Below are positions 63,489 to 64,000 of a stretch of DNA of 64,000 nucleotides, piece by piece (position 1 is the stretch's first letter; every line of letters begins with the position of its first letter). The stretch comes from Osedax fenrisi. Lineage: Eukaryota; Annelida; Polychaeta; Sabellida; Siboglinidae. The DNA lies in NCBI GenBank assembly GCA_964019155.1, contig OZ025240.1, positions 39,995,715 to 40,059,714 of the forward strand, read 5' to 3'. A model generated the notes under the pieces. The model made no database searches. It saw only the letters and a program-made list of their open reading frames with translations, and had not been told where the DNA came from. The position numbers and the translations under genes were made by a program.

Positions 63489-64000
63489 ATATTTGTATAT
63501 AAGAATTGTAGTACTAACTTTATTTATTCAGAAATATCTCATTTTAAATAAATTATTTGTGAGATAGATAATAATATTATAATAAAAAGCTACGTCGACA
63601 TCAAATCGTATTACAAATAAATAGTTAATTTATTAAAGTTTCGCATTCAAGTGAAGTTTTTAAAGAAAGTTATAACTATTAGTATAGTTTAGTTCAAATA
63701 TATATATGTACTTTTACAGTACATGTTTAAAAGTTTTTCGTTAGTGATATATTTGGATGGTTTATTCCTATAGGAATATATAGGACATATATATGATATG
63801 ACTTATATATATATATATATATGTGTGCTATTTTGTTTTTTGATATAATATAGATTAACGTATACGTTTTAAAAGTGTAATAGATTATGATCTAAATGTA
63901 TGTCAGACTTTAAATTAAATTGAATATATCCTGTATAAATATATGTATACAAATGTATAACATATAAAGTTGTATACATTGATATTGTATGTGTGTGTCA
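63489..64000. other. A+T-rich DNA, no gene seen
   Basis: Only short TA tracts (63,805-63,822); no open frame, splice pair or RNA signal. Confidence 0.5.

Overview
The window is extremely A+T-rich eukaryotic DNA, most likely from an invertebrate animal. The evidence is an intron-rich protein gene with GT-AG introns and GC-richer exons, dozens of (TA)n microsatellites, several non-LTR (LINE) retrotransposon families, tRNA-derived SINEs and MITE-like inverted-repeat elements. The phylum cannot be fixed from sequence alone; sponge- or cnidarian-like genomes would fit. No bacterial genes, operons or CRISPR arrays are present.

Region 1 (1-20 kb): gene territory. A GC-rich candidate exon lies at 2.3-2.7 kb. 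From 4,578 to 18,645 I can chain 18 exons on the + strand whose splice phases all agree. They give about 680 codons of a coiled-coil protein with a 161-codon Arg/Glu/Leu-rich central rod, a TGA stop and an AATAAA signal at 18,881. I do not recognise the protein. Its introns hold two minisatellites, a MITE and long TA tracts. Two further MITEs and a LINE 3' fragment lie upstream.

Region 2 (20-22 kb): a LINE 3' fragment, a tRNA-derived SINE and a transposon end with repeated GTGTCCGTATTCGG boxes.

Region 3 (about 21.96-56.5 kb): a giant imperfect palindrome. The left arm (about 21.96-35.3 kb) is colinear, in reverse, with the right arm (about 36.97-56.5 kb) through at least eight blocks: a ~1.5-kb A-S-T repeat (twice per arm), a TAGGGGAAAGT-ended transposon, several LINE copies and a SINE. 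The arms differ by later insertions. The right arm also carries three copies of a composite fold-back element that contains part of the cyclin fold of general transcription factor TFIIB, which looks like a captured and multiplied host gene fragment.

Region 4 (56.5-64 kb): a decayed minus-strand LINE end, then a nearly full-length but broken plus-strand LINE (ORF1, endonuclease, reverse transcriptase, (AAT)n tail; 58.2-62.76 kb). Last comes a GC-rich island (63.0-63.34 kb) that looks like a promoter or first exon on the minus strand. All reverse transcriptase genes here are disrupted, so the window records retrotransposition and repeated inverted duplication at scales from about 25 bp to 34 kb.
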